A DNA stretch of 64,000 nucleotides from Amoebophrya sp. A120 (GCA_905178155.1 CAJINV010000020.1:620001-684000), one strand, 5' to 3'; shown: positions 11,628-25,800, counted from the first letter of the stretch. Program-made: numbers and translations. The notes: generated from the letters alone by a model not told the origin.

Positions 11628-12162
11628 GCACTGCGGGTGGGCGATCGAGGGCGCGATTGGGTCCGAGCACAAAATCGACGCGAGCTACCTGTCGCCGCAC
11701 GTGAACCTGTGTGCGAGACTGGAGACCGCGACGGATCAGTACGGGGTGGATATTTTGTTTTCCGAGCAATTCCACGATTTGCTCTCTTCCAAGGCGAAAG
11801 ACCGTTGTCGGAAATTAGATGTCATCATGGTCAAGGGGTCCAGCAAGGCCATCGGGATCTTCACGCTGGACTTGCACCACACGGCCTCGCAATCCGACAC
11901 TGGGGGCGGCGGCGTGTCCGGGAGCGCGGCGAGTACTGTGCTCGAGTTGCAGGCGCCGGAAGGGCACCAATGCGGAGAAGTGATCACGACGGGCGAGATT
12001 TCGAAGGAAAGCTTAGTCGGAAAGCTGGGAATTTTGTTCGATATGGACCAAGACTTGCTGCGGATGCAGGAGGGCATCACGCCGGAATTCCACACTTTGT
12101 GGAAACAAGCGTTCCACTTGTACATCAATGGCGCTTGGACGCCGGCGAAGGAGGCCCTGATG

Positions 12163-12414
12163 TATCAAATGCAAAAATGTCTGGGTCTGGAAGAATGCAA
12201 GTTTGTCATGCTTGTTTCGCATGACTCTTAAATCTGTCATGCACATCACCCAAGAGACCCATTTTTCTGTCATGCAGAAACGCAGTTCGTCATGCAGAAT
12301 AGGCAACACCTAGAAGCTCAGAAACTTGCCATGCTGAGCCAGCACTTGCGGCCTCCTCATGATACGCCACCCAGCATCACAAGTTTCCAGACCCAGACAC
12401 TTTTGCAGTTGATA
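12163..12414. mobile_element. Introner B2
   Basis: B-family ends, flanked by perfect TGATG repeats; excision joins EAL-MRVNAM in frame. Confidence 0.93.
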
Positions 12415-12464
12415 TGATGCGGGTCAACGCCATGCGGATGCAGCTCCAGCACCGAGCCGACGGG

Positions 12465-12705
12465 TATGGCGGTCTCAACTGTTACATTCTCAACTGTTAC
12501 ATGAATTTGTGATGCAAGAATGGCAACAGTCAATGGCGCAAGGTTGCTGCTTTCGCATCACAGCTTCGGCACAGATTTAGATGCTGTTTAGCCTCTCTGA
12601 GATTTGTCATGCGAAGCAGCTTGATCATCTCGCGGCTTAAGGTAGTCTTGCATGACAAATTTATTTGAGTATACGGTTGAGAATGTAACGTTTGAGAACT
12701 CCATA
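12465..12705. mobile_element. Introner C2
   Basis: Ends TATGGCGGTCTCAA and TTGAGAACTCCATA, flanked by perfect ACGGG repeats. Excision gives RADGPSECLL in frame. Confidence 0.93.
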
Positions 12706-12800
12706 ACGGGCCCAGTGAGTGCCTGCTGGCGTACATGCAACAGCTGGATTTTTGTCCGCCCGAGGATTGGCAGGGGTACCGGAAGCTGGAGTCGAAATAG

Positions 12801-13735
12801 TGAGAAGAGGAGCGGGAGGTGGCTTTCATGAAAAAGTCGATGACCTTCTATTCCTGAGCGGGCTTAACGTTTCCTCGCGAGGACAGAAATTCATTCTCAA
12901 GAGTTTTATTTTGCAATTTAAAGAACTGGATCGGGTTTTCGCTTTCGGGATTTTTGAGTGAACACAATTTAAGTAAACAAGCTAAGGCTGCAAAAGCCGC
13001 GGAGGACACATCTACTGGACAGAATAGTTGTATGAAGTTTTAACCGAAAGAGATGAAGAAAAGTTTACGAAAAAGTTCAAGTTGGTTCTCGGCACCTCCA
13101 TTACTACGCGGGGCGGAATACGGGCGAATAGGAAGCGACACAGGGGCTACATGAATTGAAGTAACGCTGCTGGTGTTGTCCACGTAAGCCTGAGCGAGAG
13201 CCGCTGTGATATTAGCAGTGAGTGAACAGGTGCACAGTCATTTTTTTCACAGTGGAATAAAGTCACGAAAGACAAAGAACTACGGCCCATGTAATCTCTC
13301 GTTGCTGTGCACGTGCACGACGAGCGTGCTGAGAAGTCGCCTTCACTTGGTGAGGCTGAGCAGAGGCATGTTGTTCGATCCCACCGGTCTCCATGAGGAA
13401 TCAGATCCACTGCTCTTAGCTTTTTTTTTTCGATGGATTTTTTGGGAAGTAGCGCATTGCCGGTGCGTATTTTTTTTGTTTGAAGATCAAGAAAGTGATC
13501 GACCTGTTGGGATTTTTTTTTGTAGTCTGCGCATGTCCCTTTCCTTTGACTGCTCGTCTTCTTTGTATTCTGTGGTTCCTCAGTCATTGCTTCGATCGAT
13601 AGTTTTGTCGTGCTGTAGTTCATCGTATGGCGTGGTAGCTTTATTGCAGCTTATTATTTCCAGCATCCAAGTAGACTGCTCAAAAATCGTCTTGCACCTT
13701 CATATACGTCAAAACTGCAACGAAAATAGAGCATC
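12801..13735. other. Intergenic, no gene seen
   Basis: Pyrimidine-rich and AT-rich DNA between two plus-strand genes. Nothing recognisable. Confidence 0.5.
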
Positions 13736-16700
13736 ATGGCAAAATCCAGATCTTCGAGAGCTTCACCGCGATCCGGTGGAAGCAAGCGGGGGGGAACTGC
13801 ACCCGCTGCTACTGTGCGTGCAGCTTCTCAGCGTCCGCCTGGAAGCGCGCGCAAGATGAGAAAGCAAGCAGAAAAGGCTGCAATGGCGGAGCAGGAAGAT
13901 GAAGATCATGAGCGTCGTTCTGCGTCTCCAGGCGCGATGAAACAACCTGTGACGACCGCCACGCCACACAAACGGCAAGTGCGAGGAGCAGGGGCGGCGA
14001 AGGCAAAAAATCTTCAAGCTCAACAAAATCAACAAGCAAAAGGAAGAGGATCTTCTACTGCATCCGCTTCGCACAACAATAAAGCAGCGGCCAGCCCGAC
14101 CGCGGTGCAGCAGCAGAATACGCTAAACGAGAAAGTTGATGGTTTGCTCGAAATATGCATTGCAAAAGTAACGTACTCGTATAAATGCATTACAAATTTC
14201 CTCAGCATGTGAAATAAAATTTGTAATGCAGATTTGCCTTGGAAACAAGATTTGTAATGCAAGACTTGCATTTGTACGAGTGCGATACTTTTGCACAGGA
14301 TACGAAAAAACCGAGCTGCTGCTCGACCAACTCTCCACGCCTGGCCAAGAAAAGCGGCAGCTAGCCGGAGTAGAGTCTGTAATGCTGAATCCAGGGGGCG
14401 CTGGGGACCACGGGGATCACCAGGCTGCGGCAGAAGTTCTTGCGCCGACCGAGAGCTGCAACGAGTGGGCGCCGCTGCCATCGTTTCCTAGCTACGAAGG
14501 TACTGAAAGTGAGTTGTGATTTGGATCATGTGGACAATGAAGATGGTTCAGTGTGCTGCGAGCGACGTAAGTAAGTACTTAGTTACTTGTACTCGGCTTG
14601 TTTTGCTGCAGTCTGTCACTTCAGGTTCGTTCAGATCTGACAGCATTATAATAAATCGTTCCAGTAAATTTTCACTACATGATCAGTTTCAAGCTCAACG
14701 GCGGACGCTGTGTACCAGCGGTTGCAGGCGCTGGAAGCCAAAGTCGAGGACCTGCAGTCAGAGCTGACGGTGAAGAGGCAATCCGTTTCTGTGTCCGTTG
14801 GCGCGGATCAACAGTCGTGCGCTGCTGATCTAGTACAACAATTACCGGGACCTCGTGGTGCACAGTCCTTCTCCTCTGATACAGCAGCGCTCGAAGTGCA
14901 CCATGCTGCACCGCTTTCAGGAGTAGGAGGAGGTGCACGACCAGGTACAACTTCGTTGACCAGTGGGGATGAACAACTGCAAGGCCGTGAAGGTACCCCT
15001 CAAATATTCGAAAGCAAAGTGGACGACATGCTGCGTCGGATTACCTCGAATAGCACAGCAGATCATGTTGGAAGGAACTCTCGCTCTTCCTCGACTTGTA
15101 GAACCAGGTTCGGCGCCTTAAACCTGCAGAAAAATGCGACTTCGGAAACACCAAATCGTTCCACCTTGTCGAGCACCAGATATAATAATGCTGCTCGGGG
15201 TTCCAGTTCCTCGACCGTTGGCTTTCTGGCAGGTGATAACTTTTTGTCTACAACTTCTTCCCAGCAGAGGACTACAGCAGCCAACGGAGCGGTAAACATC
15301 GTGCCAGACCTGGTTTTGATGGGTCCAACTACGACGACCCATTGCAGTTCCGTGCTCCAGTCCTCCGGGCCAGCACCTGCAAGGACTACACCAGGAGCTC
15401 CTCCACGACAAGACGCGACATCGACTTCTACTTCTGCGTCGGCGAAGAAGAATAGGCAAGGCGAAGGCGTAGCATCAACTACATCTGTAGTTCTTGGGGC
15501 GGGAAAAAAAGCTGGATTTCCGCGGTTTCAGCCTGTGACCACAGGCGGAGCCGAGTCTAGTGGTGGGAGAAAAGCTGCAGGACAACCCTTGCTGGGCGAT
15601 GAGGACAATTTCGAGATTTTTGAAGATCCGACCGCAGGTGCCGTTGGGACTTGTGCGGAGAAAACTGGGATAAACAAAGCGTCTGTGGACCAGCACCAAC
15701 CTCCGTCGATCTCGGAAAAGGGTCTAGAGCAGCTTCCTAGTGCAACTCCAGGCGGGACGACCGCGGCCGCGGGTACCAGTAGCTCCTTTCGTTGGATGAA
15801 ACCTGGCTCTATGGTCGATGAGAAGCAAGTGCTCAAGACCCGCGACACCAAGAATGTATCCTCTCAGGCGAATCATGCGGGAACACTGAACCACTTGCTC
15901 CCGCCGCAACCGCCATCTCAACATCAGCAACTCACGAGTGCTAATTTAGCAGCCACGTTTCCCACCTTGCTACAGACGCCGAACACAGGAAATGTGTTGG
16001 GTAGTTCCGGTGGCGGCGTGGTTGGTTATCGCAACCCAATGCTGTTTCCCGGTAGTACGACAGGAGGTGTACCTGGGGCTTTTCCGATTCTGTCAGCCGT
16101 TTCACCATGCGTTTCGGCTGCTGGCGATTCCGATAGCCACAAGTCACCGCTTTTTGGGGTTTTCCCGCAAACTACGACGAGTGCAATGCTTGTGTCCACG
16201 AAGACCGGAGCTGAAGCAAATGCAGTTGCGAAGGGCAAAAATGCATCAGGAGTACAAGCAGCATCGAAGAGTGTAGCGAATAAAACGAAGCCGACCAGCA
16301 AGCAGCTGGTCCAATCGCAACCATCTACGGGCGGGGGCAGGACCACAACCACAGCCACAGGAACACTACGCTCTGCGGCGCAAGCTCCAGCTGCTGATGC
16401 ACCGATAATCAACATCAACCAGGAGCACCAGGGACGACGAGGAGGCCAAAGTTGTCAACAGCAGCATGTGCATGGCCCCCGAAGTTCTTGTGCCACCACC
16501 ACGACAAGCGTAGTTACTGGTGAGCGCTACTCTCCCCGAGGAAAGCTGCAGAAATCCATGAAAAGCACACCGAGTACGACAAGCCGAGGTCCGCCGGCGA
16601 TGGCGTCGCATCAAGCGAAGGTCACGACGACCTATGGCGGCAAAAAGGAACAAATAGCCACTGCTTCGTCCCTGCTCGAGCCATTTCCGAACCAACCTTA

Positions 16701-18835
16701 TTGTTATTCCATAGGAGGAAGTAGATTTACACTGCACCACGACAACCACCACGAACAACGGCAGCCAGCGTTTCGTTTTGAATTCAGGTCCGATTATGCT
16801 GCATCAGATCTACTTCCCGAAGAACAGCAGCAACACGCGTCGGCACCGGCAGTCGAGACACCTGGTGCACTACTCTCTGTCCCCTTTCCAGGAAATAGCA
16901 CGGACACGGTCGCTGTGAAGATGCCATCAACGACCGCTGAGACTGCACAGACCACTTCCACATCTTCCTCCAGCCCGGCCAAGCAATTCATTCAAGCGGG
17001 AAACACGCCGGCGGGGTCGTTCAACGATCATTCGGCAGATGAGGAGCAGAAAATAACTAGCCAGCCACCACAGTTTGTGATGAACAGCAGCACTATTCCG
17101 GGGGAGGTGGATGTACCTCCATCACGAGCAGCAATTTCTTCTTCAAACACTGTGAAAAATATAATCACAAATCGGCACGTGGTTCCATTTTCCGAGCGAG
17201 ATGTCGGTAGCCAGCTTTATGTGCGCAACCTGGGCCTCGTTCACACGGCGACGACGCGTGACGGCTCTCCACTGTTGCGCAGCCGAGAAGGGAGCCCGCA
17301 CAGTTATCAGCACCACGCGCTGCTGAGACACCACGCGCCGGTCGTTAGCAGCAGGAGCAAGGTTCTCGACGTAGCAGCTGCTTCGCCTGGTGTTCGTTCG
17401 CCCTCCCCGGTAAACCATGGCGGGGCCGTTGTACGGCGAGCGATTCTTGGTGATGGTACCAAAACAGCGGAGAACCAACATGCAGAGGCGCATCTGCTAA
17501 CTCCGCGCACTGGACCGCCGGCGGTTCCGTGTCCCAGTCCGAAGCCGATTCGTACACAAGCTTCCCGCTTTTCCCCGCGGTGTCGGTCGCGGTCGAGAGG
17601 TGGTGCAGCGGGGCGAGACAGTCCTGCCAGACGCGAGCTGCAAGGTGGTGGTGCCGGTCGTGCGGTCTTTGTGGAAGGGCCGGAGCAAGGAGAACCACGC
17701 CGGAAGAGCAGCAGGAAGGAAAATAGATTCACACCCGTTGTGACTGCTGGGGGCCGCGTCGATGTCGAAGGACAAGGAGCGAACGCAGAACTGACTACAC
17801 CAAGGGCCAGTGGCAGGATGGCTCCTGCACAGGTTTTTGATACCCAACTACCAGTATTATTGCAAAGGCGGCCTGCGTACTTATTGGGCTCATGCATGTT
17901 GGTGTGTCTGGGTCTGGACGAGTCACTGATCATGTCGATGTTGTTTTATGAATGTCATAAATCCCTTTTTTCAGGTGGTCATCTCCCGAGCTTCTCAGCA
18001 GCAGCTTTCCGCTAGGAAGACAACAAGTTCTTCATCTTCCCATACCAAACCAGCGACAGGAAATAAAACCTCGACCACCCAAAGTCTTTCCTCCATGACG
18101 TCTCGATCTCCTTTCAAGCCGGTCGCACGAGCGGCCCATGGCAGTTGTGCGCCCGATAAAGAGCCAGCAGCTTCGATCGTCTTGGTATCAGCAAGGCACT
18201 ACTCGGGGAAAAACAAACACTCTGATGAATCGCGCGACCACAGTCCTGCTTCGCCCCGCGAGTTTTACGGTACGATTACGACACGAAAAAAGCAAAAAGT
18301 ACAGCGGAAGAATATACAAGACGTCGGCAACGGGAGCAGAAGTGAGACCGAGTTTCAACCGGAGAAAGAACAGGCTGCTGCAGTTGTCTATGCTGTTGAA
18401 AGCCACTACAACAACCAGGACCCGCACGACCCACAGGGAATGAATTATGAGGAGTACCATAGGACTTCCGCTTCTGCTTCAGGGACTGTTTCTGCACGCA
18501 ATGAGCACGCTGGGGGATCTTTGGGACAACATGCTGCTAGTTCCTTGGAAGGGACGCAAATCCAGCAAGAGAAGAAACCAACAGTGATTCAGTACCACTA
18601 CAAAACGCCGACGATAAACATTCCGGGGAAGAACGCATCAGTCCGGACCACGACACACAACAACTGGGCAGCTGCGCAACAACCTGCTCAGATTCAAGCA
18701 CCATCGTCTGGTGTTCCCTTCTACCGAACGCCGCTCGTTGCCAAGCCCCTCTTCGACGTCGTACAACGGACCGGGATGACTACAAATGGACCGCTTGCTG
18801 GACACAGAGACAAACACGTAGTGACGTACAGGTAA
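13736..18835 (+). CDS. Long disordered protein, function unknown
   Basis: Four exons (13736-14153, 14308-14499, 14687-17901, 17975-18835) join to 1561 residues. The first intron is introner A1; the others are GT-AG introns (14500-14686 and 17902-17974). Start at the first ATG (MAKSRSSRASPRSGG). The protein is nearly all low complexity: Ser, Thr, Gln, Gly and Pro with scattered basic patches. Two short helical segments stand out, EKVDGLLEKTELLLDQLS near residue 135 and AVYQRLQALEAKVEDLQSEL near 210, likely coiled coils, and a further one at FESKVDDMLRRI. No enzyme domain is seen. A cytoskeletal or scaffold role would fit coiled coils in a disordered chain, but this is a guess. Confidence 0.75.
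14154..14302. mobile_element. Introner A1
   Basis: Ends TATGCATTGCAAAAGTA and TACTTTTGCACAGGATA, flanked by perfect CGAAA repeats; excision gives LLEKTELLLD in frame. Confidence 0.93.
17902..17974 (+). other. GT-AG intron carrying an introner relic
   Basis: Starts GTGTGTCTGGGTCTGGAC, which contains the 14-nt diagnostic B-family block TGTCTGGGTCTGGA, and ends in a T-run then CAG. The B-family right end is gone. Confidence 0.6.
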
Positions 18836-19802
18836 CTTTTATACAAAAAATTGATGAACAATGGAACAAATATTTCACGTAGTAGAACGACTTTTATCTT
18901 CTTTTCTTTAGAACGGCATACAGATCAACATCACATACTCATACATGAGTTTTTCAGGAAAGTACTTAAATCCGAAATCTAGTTTCTGTGTTGAGTGCGT
19001 GGTGCTTCTTGCTGCATACGTTAATTATGAGCGCATGGACTTCCTAATTGCTCATCTTGTATAATTTGGTAATCCGCAAACGCACTCTGCGAATTTGGGA
19101 TTGGGACGATGTCGAACCGCCCTGTATAATCAGCATTGAGGAGAATCAAAATTTGATGAATTTATTGAGGCCGCAATTAATGGACAGATCCAGATGTTTA
19201 ATGGTCGTCAGGAATGATCGCAGACGCATTTCTTTTGTATGAAAAGGTGAAACAACTCATCTTTTTTACGATTGCATACAGTGTCCGCAGCTCTTCGGTT
19301 TATGTATATGTTTCTGATTGCAGCTTTTCGGTTCTGCTTGAAAGTCCTCCAATGTCGGTTCACAAGTCGTGTCAATCTCAGTTCTAGTTGTTCTCGGTTC
19401 GTATGCTAAAAAAAAAATGAAATGATGTCGGTGTATATTTGCACTTTCCGAGCATCTTCTTTCTATCGTCATGACCAGTGTCGGTGTTGCAGCCAGCAGA
19501 ATCAGAAGTCGATCGGTCTCTCACCGTCCGAACTCAATGTTTTAGTTCGTGTGTTTCACGCTTTTTGTTGTCGTTTCCTCTCAGGTGATTCAAGTTACAA
19601 CTCAAACGCACTAAACACCAGTCTTATTATTTTCCATTGATTCTCGAATTTCGATAGGCGACCCCATCGCCGTGACTCACTAAGCTTACACCCATCAACA
19701 TCAAGACAAAAAAAATATGAATTCCCAAATAACATCATTTCCAACTACATCTAAACCAATCCTATTTCTTCGCCAAGAAGAACACAAGAACGAACTGCAA
19801 CC
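18836..19802. other. Intergenic, no gene seen
   Basis: AT-rich DNA with no long protein-like frame; no RNA gene recognised. Confidence 0.5.
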
Positions 19803-22800
19803 ATGAGCTGGCTTTTCGGGTTTGCGGACTCCGCCACGGCCGCGGAGCCGGCCCCCATCTCCCGGCTCCGGCGCACAAAGCTCGACGTGGAGTTTGGGAT
19901 TGAATGCGACTACCTGGTCGTTGGCGCCGGTCTGACCGGTCTTGCCTTCGCTGATGAGCTCGCGACGCTGAACCCCCGCGCGAAGATCGTCATTGCCGAC
20001 CCGAACCCCGAGCCGGGTGGCGCGTGGGTGAACGCGTACGATTTCGTGCGCCTGACCTGTCCCCGCGAGGACTATGGGGTGAACAGTCTGCCCTTCAACG
20101 CCGTCACGAATTTCGACGCGAAAATCGACGCGGGAACCGGACAACCGAAAATGTCGACTACGAGCGGGAGTGCAGCAGCAGAATCTGCTGTGCAAGCAAA
20201 ACCGGAGGAGCGCGCCAGCAAGCGCGAGGTGCTGCGGTACTGCCGGTCCGTGGCCAAGCGGCTGGAGCGAAAGGGAAATGTCCGGTTTTTCTTCCAGGCC
20301 GGCTACAAGGGCGCCTTCACAGCGGGAACATCAACGCCGGCGGAGATTTTTCATTTGGTGGAAATCAAAATCGAGGGCGAGCGGGTTATTTTCGACGAAG
20401 GCTTGGGTGGATCTTCAGCCGGTGAAACAAGCTTGTATCGAACGCAGCCGAAGGTTCTGCACCTCGACGAAACCACCGGGAAACCGGTGCCGGAAGTGTC
20501 CACCACGCGGTCCTTTTTGATGGCGCGCGTGAAGTTTCAGGTGGTGGACGCCACAGGGGACATGTTGGCGGCCCGGACCGGGCAGCTGCACGGGGGCATC
20601 GTGGGGGTTCGCGTGTCCCCCGACCACTACGACGTGAAGTTGTTACCGCCCAAGCAGTATGGGTTGCAAAAATGTCTTGATCTGGAAGATTGCAACTTGT
20701 ATTGTAATGCTGTCTTTGGATTCCAAAAAAATCTGTATTGCGTGACCAGCAACAGGACTCCAGTGCGTGTTACGTGGAGAGGGCATTTCCCATGCGGAAT
20801 AGGCATCAGGAAGCCCTCCAAAAATCTGTGATGCTGAGGCATGCATTGCAGGCATCATGGATCATACAAAATACGCATGACAAACCTGGTAATGTTCCAG
20901 ACCCAGACAGCAGTTTTGCATTTGATAAGCAGTTCGCGTGGTTGACGACCAACGCGCTGCGCGGAAACGACCCGTTGACCGAGCGTGAACCGCACCGCCA
21001 GGACTACGCGGAACGGAAGAGGAAAACCGGATTTCAGCACTTGGCGCACCGGATTGTCGTGCAGTACGACCAGAACCAGAAGGGCGGCGCTGGCGGACGA
21101 GCAGGTCGCGGCTCTCATGCGATGAACAAGAAGAAGTCGCCCAATTCATCTGGAGCAGGATCTACTTCGTTGGTTGTACCGGCTGGTGCAAGAAGTAGAG
21201 CTGGTGCTCCCGGAGTAAACTCCCTGGTCTTGACATCTTCCAGTTCAGATTTGACCAGTGCAGGAGGTGGAGAGGACAACAACTCCACGACTTCCGGAAG
21301 TGACGGTGGAGGAGCTTCTCCTGGAGGTCTCACTGCCCGCGCTCAGAACGCAGCCGCGACTGCGACCCGCGGAAATGAGATGAACCACGAGGAGGACTTC
21401 GAGGACGAGACAGCCTACACGTCGCAGAAACAACAACTTTTTGAAAACACGAGGTGGAATGAGCGGGAACTTCTTGAACACAACAGCGAGATGAACCATG
21501 ATATGGATTTCTACGACGAGCAAAATTACGACGGGAATGCGTACGATGCGGATCTGCAAAACCTGATCGACTACGAGGCCTCCGAAACCAGCGACCTGAG
21601 TCCCGCACTAGTACAACATCATCATAACTTCGAAGCTGTCACGCACAACTCGTTACAGGTAGAAACCACGAGTAGCGAGGTGGAGGCGGTGCAGCATCAG
21701 GATCAGCAAGAACGCACTGGTACTCTGGTGAACACCGGCACGACGACCGGGACAGCCGGCGAGTCGAATACAACGTTTGAAGATGCTGGAGCTAAGATGA
21801 GGCCCATGATCTTCAGTACAGAAGACCGGATGTTGCGCAAAGATTCGCAACCCGCGCTTGCAGCTCCACACCAAGAAACTACAAGCATTCCGCGTACGGT
21901 AAGCGCGTTGCGCAACGCCTCGTCGATATCCCCCAGAAAAAGACCGACAGGTCATATTTGTAATGCAAAAATAAATAGACAAAAAAATCTGTATTGCATG
22001 CCCTAAACAGGATGTTATGGCCTCGCCCATGACAGATTTTCCTGTGTATTTATTTTTGCATTACAAATATGACCTGTCGGTCTTTTTCTGTGGGATAGTC
22101 GACCATGTCGCCAAAGAACATTTTTGCGCTGCACGACGGCGTATCCTGTGCAAAAGTATCGTACTCGTAGTAATTGCAAACATGCATTACAAATCTTGTT
22201 CGCAAGCTAAATCCGCATTACAAATTTTATTTCTCATTCTGAGGAAATTTGTATTGCAATTATACGAATACGATACTTTTGCAATGCATACGGCGCCGCA
22301 ACGCCCGGGGGCAACAAAGATTTCCGAACGTCGGGAAAGGATACCTTGGTGAAAACCACATCGGATCTCTTCCGGGGCACAAATTATACTAACCGAAGCG
22401 CAGGTGTTTCTACTTCTCCTGCAAGCGTCAATACTGCCACGGCCACCGCTAGTGCAGCTGCTCCCTCTCGCCCAGTGTTCGCGCTGCCGAACCCGCAGCC
22501 GCAAGAGCGCGACCGCCCCCCAAGGGGGCGGCAGACGGAGACACTGTTGAGTGGCGCGGAGGATTCGAATGCAACTGGGGGGTACGACCCCCTTCAGAAA
22601 TTTGTTAACCCGGGCGGGAGGAGTAGTGCTGCTGCTATGTCTAACTCTAGTCCACCTGGTGCAGCAGCAGGTTTCAGGCCAACATCATCTGTGTTCAATG
22701 CCACTGCGCAAAATTACCGCCCAGAATCGTCTACTTCGTTCGGCGCTGTAGTTACTACACAACGGCACCAAGGCGCGTTCCACAAAAATCACCCAACCCC

Positions 22801-25800
22801 CACGGTGCAGGCAAATTCAATTCCGCCGAAGAAGCAGCCGCTGACGACGCTGAGTGACTTTCTGCAACCGGCACTGCAGGGCCAAACGGGAACGGTTGCG
22901 GAGAAAATCGGATCGCCCAAGCCGCCGCCGCGACAGTATCTCTCGGCACTGGAGTCCCTACCGGGCTTCATGACGACGCTACCCGACGTCCTTTCTTCGT
23001 CCAGCAGTGAGGACGAGGAAATACTAAACGCTACTAGTGCTGACAATAAACACAAATCCGACGCGGACCGACGCTCCACCACCGACGGGGGTAACAACAC
23101 GACGACTTCTGCGGCGGAGGAAAATTCCTCGAAAGACACAGGAAAAATGTCAAACGAAAAGAACAAAAAGACGCGACGTGGTGGGACCACGATCGGTGGT
23201 ACTACAACTACATCAACGGCGAACACCAAGAAATCGAAACTTGTGATGCTGCACGACCAAGTGTGGACGTCGAAATCCCTGGAAGACGCCCTGGTCGCTC
23301 CGCCGACGGACAACGCCGCTAGTTACATCGTGATTGGGGGCGGGCAAACCGGGGTGGACTGCATTTCGGATCTGATCCTCCGGAAAAACGTGGATCCGGA
23401 CCAAATAACCTGGATTCTGCTCCCGAACGTCAATTACCGCATCGACTTGTTTGACAAGGTTGCCCGAGCGGCGGGCATGTTTATGCGCGGGCAATCTGCG
23501 ATGGATCTTCTCGACGAGGAAAAGAACAAAAACAACGACGCCACTGGAGGTCAAAAGCAGCAGCAGCGTCGCGAGCTGGGAAAGACGACCACTTCGTCCC
23601 CAAACTTACCGACCACGACGATCACGGCTGTTCTCACGAAGCCGGAGATGCGGGCGTGCAAGCAAGTGCACCAGATCCTGTACGGAAAGCCGACCCGGTT
23701 TGTGGACAAGGCGGGCGAGGCGAATTCCGTCGTGGAGATCCACTTCGAAAGCGGCCGCGCCGTGGAGTTGTCCCACGACGGGCGCGTGCTGGTGTTGGAC
23801 TGCGCCTCTTCCGTGCACGACCGGGCGACGGCCGCCAGCCTGGAGATCGAGCGCGACGGCGCATTATCCTGTGCAAAAGTATCGTACTCGTACTAATTGC
23901 AAATATGCATGACAAATTTTCTTCCTAAGGTAAAACAGCATTACAAATTCCACTTCTCTTCGTGCCAAAATTTGTAATGCAATTTATACTAGTACGATAC
24001 TTTTGCAATGCATGCGCATCGGTGGAACGGGTGTGGACCACCGCACCGGTGCTGCATCACGCGATTGAGGGCGCAGGATCATCTTTTTCGGGGGGCAACA
24101 TTTTGTCGGGAAGAACAAATAACGAAACATCTGCTGTGGCCTCGAAAAAACCTCCCGCAGCTACTGCTTCTTACTTTCCCTTCAGCTTGCTGACATCCGT
24201 GCCTGAAAATGAGGACGAGGAGCATCAGCCTGACGAGGAGAACCAGAACCAGTCCAACACTAGTTCCTCGTCTCTGAATTCCGGGAATCCGGAGTACCAA
24301 TTCTCCAACGCGAAATACATCAATCTCCGGTCCCTCACCCACGTTGCGCCGCTGAACCAGCACTGTTTCCTGGCTACCGTGATCGCGTTTCTCGATATGA
24401 CAGTGCACAACTCCCCCTCTCCCTCATTTGTCATGCAAAATCCCAAATCCAGTCGCTTCCCTGTCCCTGTGGCACTGTTTGCATGACAAATTTTGAAAGC
24501 CCAAACAGTACTGCAGTAGGCACATAAATTTGTCATGCACAGGCTCCAGGGTCGCTGGTGTTTGTATTGCTGTTCATGCAATACAAATGAGGGGGGGCTG
24601 GAGTTATGCACTGTCATACCCGAAACGGGGCTCCAGGACCACGACTTCCAAACCGCCTGGGAAATTCTGCACGACGAAATTTCCCTGTCCGCCGCCGAGG
24701 CGCACCAGGGCCTGGACGCGGAGGAACGTACACAACGCAAGTTCCGCGGCCCCTGGAGCGTGTGGGAGCGCCGGGTGCTGCACTACCTGCACAAATCGGT
24801 ATTGGAGAAGGCGATTTTCCCTGGAGAACAAAACCAGCGGCCCCCGACGGTCGCGGAGGTATTTGTGTTGCAGGCGAACGTGCGGAACATGCTGGTTTTG
24901 CCGTTTCTCGTGGTATCAATTGCAAATATGTCTGGGTCTGGAAGGTGGAAACTTGTCATGGTAAATCTGAAGCATGCAAAAATCTGTGTTGCATGAGTGC
25001 CAAAAGCTGTCCACTTTTGACCAAGGTGGAAGGGAGTTTCTCACGCAGGATAGGCATGGCAGAGACCTCGCAGAGTCTGTCATGCTAAGTCCCGCATTCC
25101 AGACCCCATGGGTCATGGAAAATCTTCATGACAAGATTACACTTTTCCAGACCCAGACACTTTTGCACTACTTGATACGTGGTAGGAGATGACAACGCGT
25201 TTTACCAGCACAAAAGCTCCATGTCGGCTCCTCGCGGCGGAGGTGGTTTTCTTGGGCGGTCTGGAGCAACGTCTTCCAATGCCTCCGCAACAAGCAGCCA
25301 CAACAAATTGCGATCCGGACTCTTCAACACGAAACTGCAGACCCACGGCGCCGCGTCCAACAACCTCGGGTCGAATTTGCTGGACCCGCTGTGTCACACG
25401 CCGGCCTTTCGCGTCATCGCGGCGTTGACGCACTACTTGCCGGTCGAGGTCTTCAACAATTGGGTGAAGTCGAAAAACTATCACAGTTTGACGTCGGAAC
25501 ATCAGCGGGGGGAGGATGCTGAAAGAAATGCGGGTGCCTCTCTTACAACGGTGCCTGGAGCAGCGAGCTCTCCCTTTGCCCCTCCGGCGCGCACTAAAAC
25601 CGCGCCGAAAAAACCCGGCCAGAAGCTGCCGAAGCGGTTGTTTCCCCTCCACCGGCCGGCGCTGATGGAGCGGGTGGCAGGACATATCCTGAGTAAAAAC
25701 GTCCCCACACCAGAGTCAGGATGTGGATGGGGATTTTGCAACACAAACCTAGGAGCTTTGTGAGTCACGCATGACAAGTTGCACTCCGCAGTGTAGTGCA

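Larger units (their letters stand above)
11138..12800 (+). pseudogene. 5'-truncated class III adenylyl/guanylyl cyclase
   Basis: Exons 11318-11363, 11633-12162, 12420-12464 and 12711-12800 join in frame to 236 residues plus stop. The start reads YEIRMGFGLHCGWAIEGAIG, then KIDASYLSPHVNLCARLE and RKLDVIMVKG, which is the C-terminal half of a class III nucleotide cyclase catalytic domain, including the Asn and Arg of VNLCARLE that bind the nucleotide. The end (FHTLWKQAFHLYINGAW, ADGPSECLLAYM, DWQGYRKLESK) is the tail typical of protist cyclases. The metal-binding aspartates, the first half of the domain and any membrane region are absent; upstream DNA does not encode them. The break coincides with a damaged family C introner. 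It is therefore most likely a gene fragment, unless the missing exons lie further upstream beyond the oppositely oriented gene. Confidence 0.85.

Noticed and set aside
17948-18835. Separate gene starting at 17948
   Set aside because: The preceding exon joins it in frame through a GT-AG intron, and both sides have the same low-complexity composition.
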